DNA of 16,310 nt, taken from an uncultured Desulfovibrionaceae bacterium. GTDB lineage: Bacteria > Desulfobacterota > Desulfovibrionia > Desulfovibrionales > Desulfovibrionaceae. The notes under the pieces were generated by a model that did no database searches, had not been told where the DNA came from, and was given only the letters and a program-made list of their open reading frames with translations. The stretch spans positions 1 to 16,310 of the forward strand of contig CAMTOM010000005.1 in NCBI GenBank assembly GCA_947074125.1, read 5' to 3'. Positions 14,405 through 16,310 of the stretch are shown here, one piece after another; within the stretch, counting starts at the first letter, position 1; every line of letters starts with the position of its first letter. The translations under genes were made by a program, and so were the position numbers.

Positions 14405-15910
14405 TTATACGCCGCTGCGGGCAAGTTCGATAAGAGTACGTGTGCCAAAGCCCAACGCACCGACAGGGGAAAGGGGAGATTTACTGGAAGCCCAATCTGT
14501 TCCGGCGATGTCCAGATGTGCCCAGCGTATGTTTTTCTCGATAAATTCTTGCAGGAACAGGGCTGCCTGAATGGCACCGCCATCGCGATTGCCCATGTGG
14601 GAAATGTCTGCCACTTCGCTTTTGAGCAGATCTTTGTAGTTTTTCCAGAGCGGTAAAGGCCAGCACGGTTCACCGACAAGTGTGCCTATGGAGCGTATGC
14701 GCTCTTCCAATACAGCATCATCGGTAAAGAGTCCTGCAACCTCAACACCAAGGGCAACAGCACAAGCGCCTGTGAGTGTGGCGATGTCCACAATGGCAGC
14801 AGGTGTCCAGTTTTTCTGTGCATAGGCAAGGGCGTCACACAGTACCAGACGACCTTCAGCGTCGGTGTTCAGAATTTCAACTGTTTTCCCCGCGCAGGAA
14901 TACACCACATCACCAGGGCGCATGGCTGCGCCGTCAGGCATGTTTTCCGCACATGCCAGAATGCCGATAACGCGTCGTGGCATTTCTTCATCAGCAATGG
15001 CGCACATGGCTCCCATGACAGCAGCAGCGCCGCTCATGTCGCTTTTCATGGTGTGCATATTGCCAGCAGGTTTGATGCAGATGCCGCCGGAGTCAAAGGT
15101 CAGGCCTTTACCGACAAGGATAAGCGGGCTTTCCTGTTCCTTACCCTGCGGACAATATTCCATGACAATCATGCGTGGCTCCCGTACAGAACCACGACCA
15201 ACAGCAAGCAGACAGTTACAGCCTAACTCTTCCAAAGCTTCTTTATCCAGAATAGTGCAGGAAAAAAGATGTTTTTTGCTCAGAGCCAGCGCACGTTCTG
15301 CAAACGTTTCAGGGTAGAGAATATTGGGAGGCGTGTTTGCCAGGTCTCTGGCAATAGTCATGGCATTGGCGGTACGTTCGGCGCGACGGGCGGCGGCGTG
15401 TATTTCATCTGGAATAAATTCCTCAACACAGCCAAGCGCCAGCCATGCGGGATCAGCAGGTTCATCACTCTTGGGAGAACGCAGTGCCCTGTAGGCATAT
15501 AAGCCCATCAGCGCGCCATAAATCGCCTCTTCTGTCAGGCGGCTTGCGCTGCCAGCGGCAATAGCATCCAATACAGGAGCAGGCAGGAGTACTGATGTGC
15601 AGCTGAGACTTTTTGCGCGCTGGAGTGCGCTGGCCATTGCGACACGTATATCCTTGAGGGTGACTTCGCTTTTTTCGCCAAGTCCTATGACGAGCACGCG
15701 AGGAATGGGGAGGTCTGGATGTCCATAGCACAGTACGGATTCATTTTTTTTGCCATGAAAATCTTGCAGACTGGGGCTGATGGCAAGCCAGGGTGCGGCG
15801 GCGTCAACCTGGGCACATTGCTTTGCGGGGTGTTCCCCTTTATGGACAAAAGTAATAAGCATATCGGCTTTCCACTGGGCAGGGCCGTTTCCCTGAAAAC
15901 GTATTTCCAT
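14405..15910 (-). CDS. pepA: Leucyl aminopeptidase (peptidase M17)
   Basis: A 501-residue cytosolic aminopeptidase that removes N-terminal residues from peptides with two metal ions, usually as a hexamer. The C-terminal catalytic domain carries every expected residue: metal ligands Lys268, Asp273, Asp291, Asp350 and Glu352, and catalytic Lys280 and Arg354, within VGKGLTFDSGG, MKSDMSGAAAV and NTDAEGRLVL. Each lies exactly 18 positions after its bovine lens counterpart. The N-terminal 170 or so residues are the usual less conserved domain. AAGGAG 8 nt before the ATG at 15908-15910 fixes the start. It is the first recognisable gene of the minus-strand set, so the promoter should be in 15911-16310. 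In E. coli PepA also binds DNA; that cannot be inferred here. Confidence 0.97.
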   Translation of the reverse strand: MEIRFQGNGPAQWKADMLITFVHKGEHPAKQCAQVDAAAPWLAISPSLQDFHGKKNESVLCYGHPDLPIPRVLVIGLGEKSEVTLKDIRVAMASALQRAKSLSCTSVLLPAPVLDAIAAGSASRLTEEAIYGALMGLYAYRALRSPKSDEPADPAWLALGCVEEFIPDEIHAAARRAERTANAMTIARDLANTPPNILYPETFAERALALSKKHLFSCTILDKEALEELGCNCLLAVGRGSVREPRMIVMEYCPQGKEQESPLILVGKGLTFDSGGICIKPAGNMHTMKSDMSGAAAVMGAMCAIADEEMPRRVIGILACAENMPDGAAMRPGDVVYSCAGKTVEILNTDAEGRLVLCDALAYAQKNWTPAAIVDIATLTGACAVALGVEVAGLFTDDAVLEERIRSIGTLVGEPCWPLPLWKNYKDLLKSEVADISHMGNRDGGAIQAALFLQEFIEKNIRWAHLDIAGTDWASSKSPLSPVGALGFGTRTLIELARSGV

Positions 15911-16310
15911 TCTTTGGACTCCTTAATCATTGGCTGGCGATATGCGCGGGCACATGTTTTTGGGTATATTTTTTTTCATGAGCAGATGCGACAAAGTTGG
16001 TAAACATTCACTGGCTGTCGCAAGGGTATATCTTGCAAGAGCGTGTTTATTATCGGTGTGCCTGCCTGCAAAAGGCGGTATTCTGCCGGAGCAGGAAAGA
16101 GGCTTTCTGATAATTGCTTTTGCAACGTGGGCAATATACTCTGGAGTTTTCTTTTTGCCAAGCCACAGCACTGCGCTTTTTAATGCCGGAGTGAGGAATT
16201 ATTGTGCTTTTATACATCCATGTCCCTTTTTGTCGGAGTAAATGTCATTATTGTGCCTTTCATTCTGTTCCTTTGAAAAAAGAGCCAGCGTCTTTTGCTC
16301 TTCTGAAGTC
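15911..16310. other. Region upstream of pepA without a convincing gene
   Basis: Open frames of 60-100 codons overlap on both strands here, but none has a ribosome-binding site, a recognisable family or the codon use of the neighbours (the minus-strand 82-codon frame uses AGA four times). The pepA promoter and leader are expected in this stretch; I see no strong -35/-10 pair. At the edge, one minus-strand frame stays open from 16309 to a TAA at 16199-16201 (36 codons, charged) and might be the end of a gene lying beyond the window, but the other two minus frames also run for some 16-32 codons, so the choice is uncertain. Confidence 0.4.

Noticed and set aside
15923..16171. An 82-codon minus-strand frame ahead of pepA
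   Set aside because: It needs a GTG start with no ribosome-binding site, uses AGA far more than neighbouring genes, and ends just before the pepA ribosome-binding site; chance is more likely.
15930..16241. A 103-codon + strand frame upstream of pepA with hydrophobic stretches
   Set aside because: It starts at TTG without a ribosome-binding site, has a scattered composition and competes with minus-strand frames over the same bases; no family is recognisable.

Overview
The window looks like core chromosome of a member of the Desulfovibrionaceae (Desulfobacterota). This is an inference from protein style (fused CobA-HemD, the TruB, PurN and PNPase sequences), the gene order nusA-ylxR-infB-ylxP-DHH-truB-rpsO-pnp, and intermediate base composition. 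No 16S rRNA or other decisive marker is present. I see no mobile element, CRISPR array, tRNA or rRNA.

Left half, + strand (1-9566): a translation and RNA-metabolism operon. It starts with the last codons of what is probably nusA, followed by ylxR, infB (IF2), ylxP (DUF503), an NrnA-like DHH phosphoesterase, truB, rpsO and pnp. The first genes are tightly coupled (TAATG and ATGA junctions). A terminator-like hairpin separates infB from ylxP, and the rpsO-pnp gap holds a row of hairpins, one a near-perfect 25-pair structure like the RNase III target in the enterobacterial pnp leader. A strong hairpin follows pnp, then a conserved-looking protein of unknown function.

Middle (9567-9890): an AT-richer gap where the two operons converge. 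It holds two inverted repeats and one doubtful minus-strand small ORF.

Right half, - strand (9891-15910, read right to left): pepA (leucyl aminopeptidase), cobA-hemD (uroporphyrinogen III synthesis and methylation), purN (overlapping cobA-hemD by 4 nt), lepA (EF4) and a small LysO-type membrane protein. All are co-directional with short gaps and probably form one operon. Two oddities are here: lepA appears to lack one C near its 3' end, replacing the conserved tail and adding about 20 residues, and the LysO-type gene encodes only the N-terminal half, with no C-terminal partner downstream.

Right edge (15911-16310): 400 bases upstream of pepA with no convincing gene; the pepA promoter should lie here. 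Overall this is mostly housekeeping DNA. The best leads are the lepA tail, the pnp leader, the orphan LysO half and the unknown protein after pnp. I found no evidence of a new defence or mobile system.
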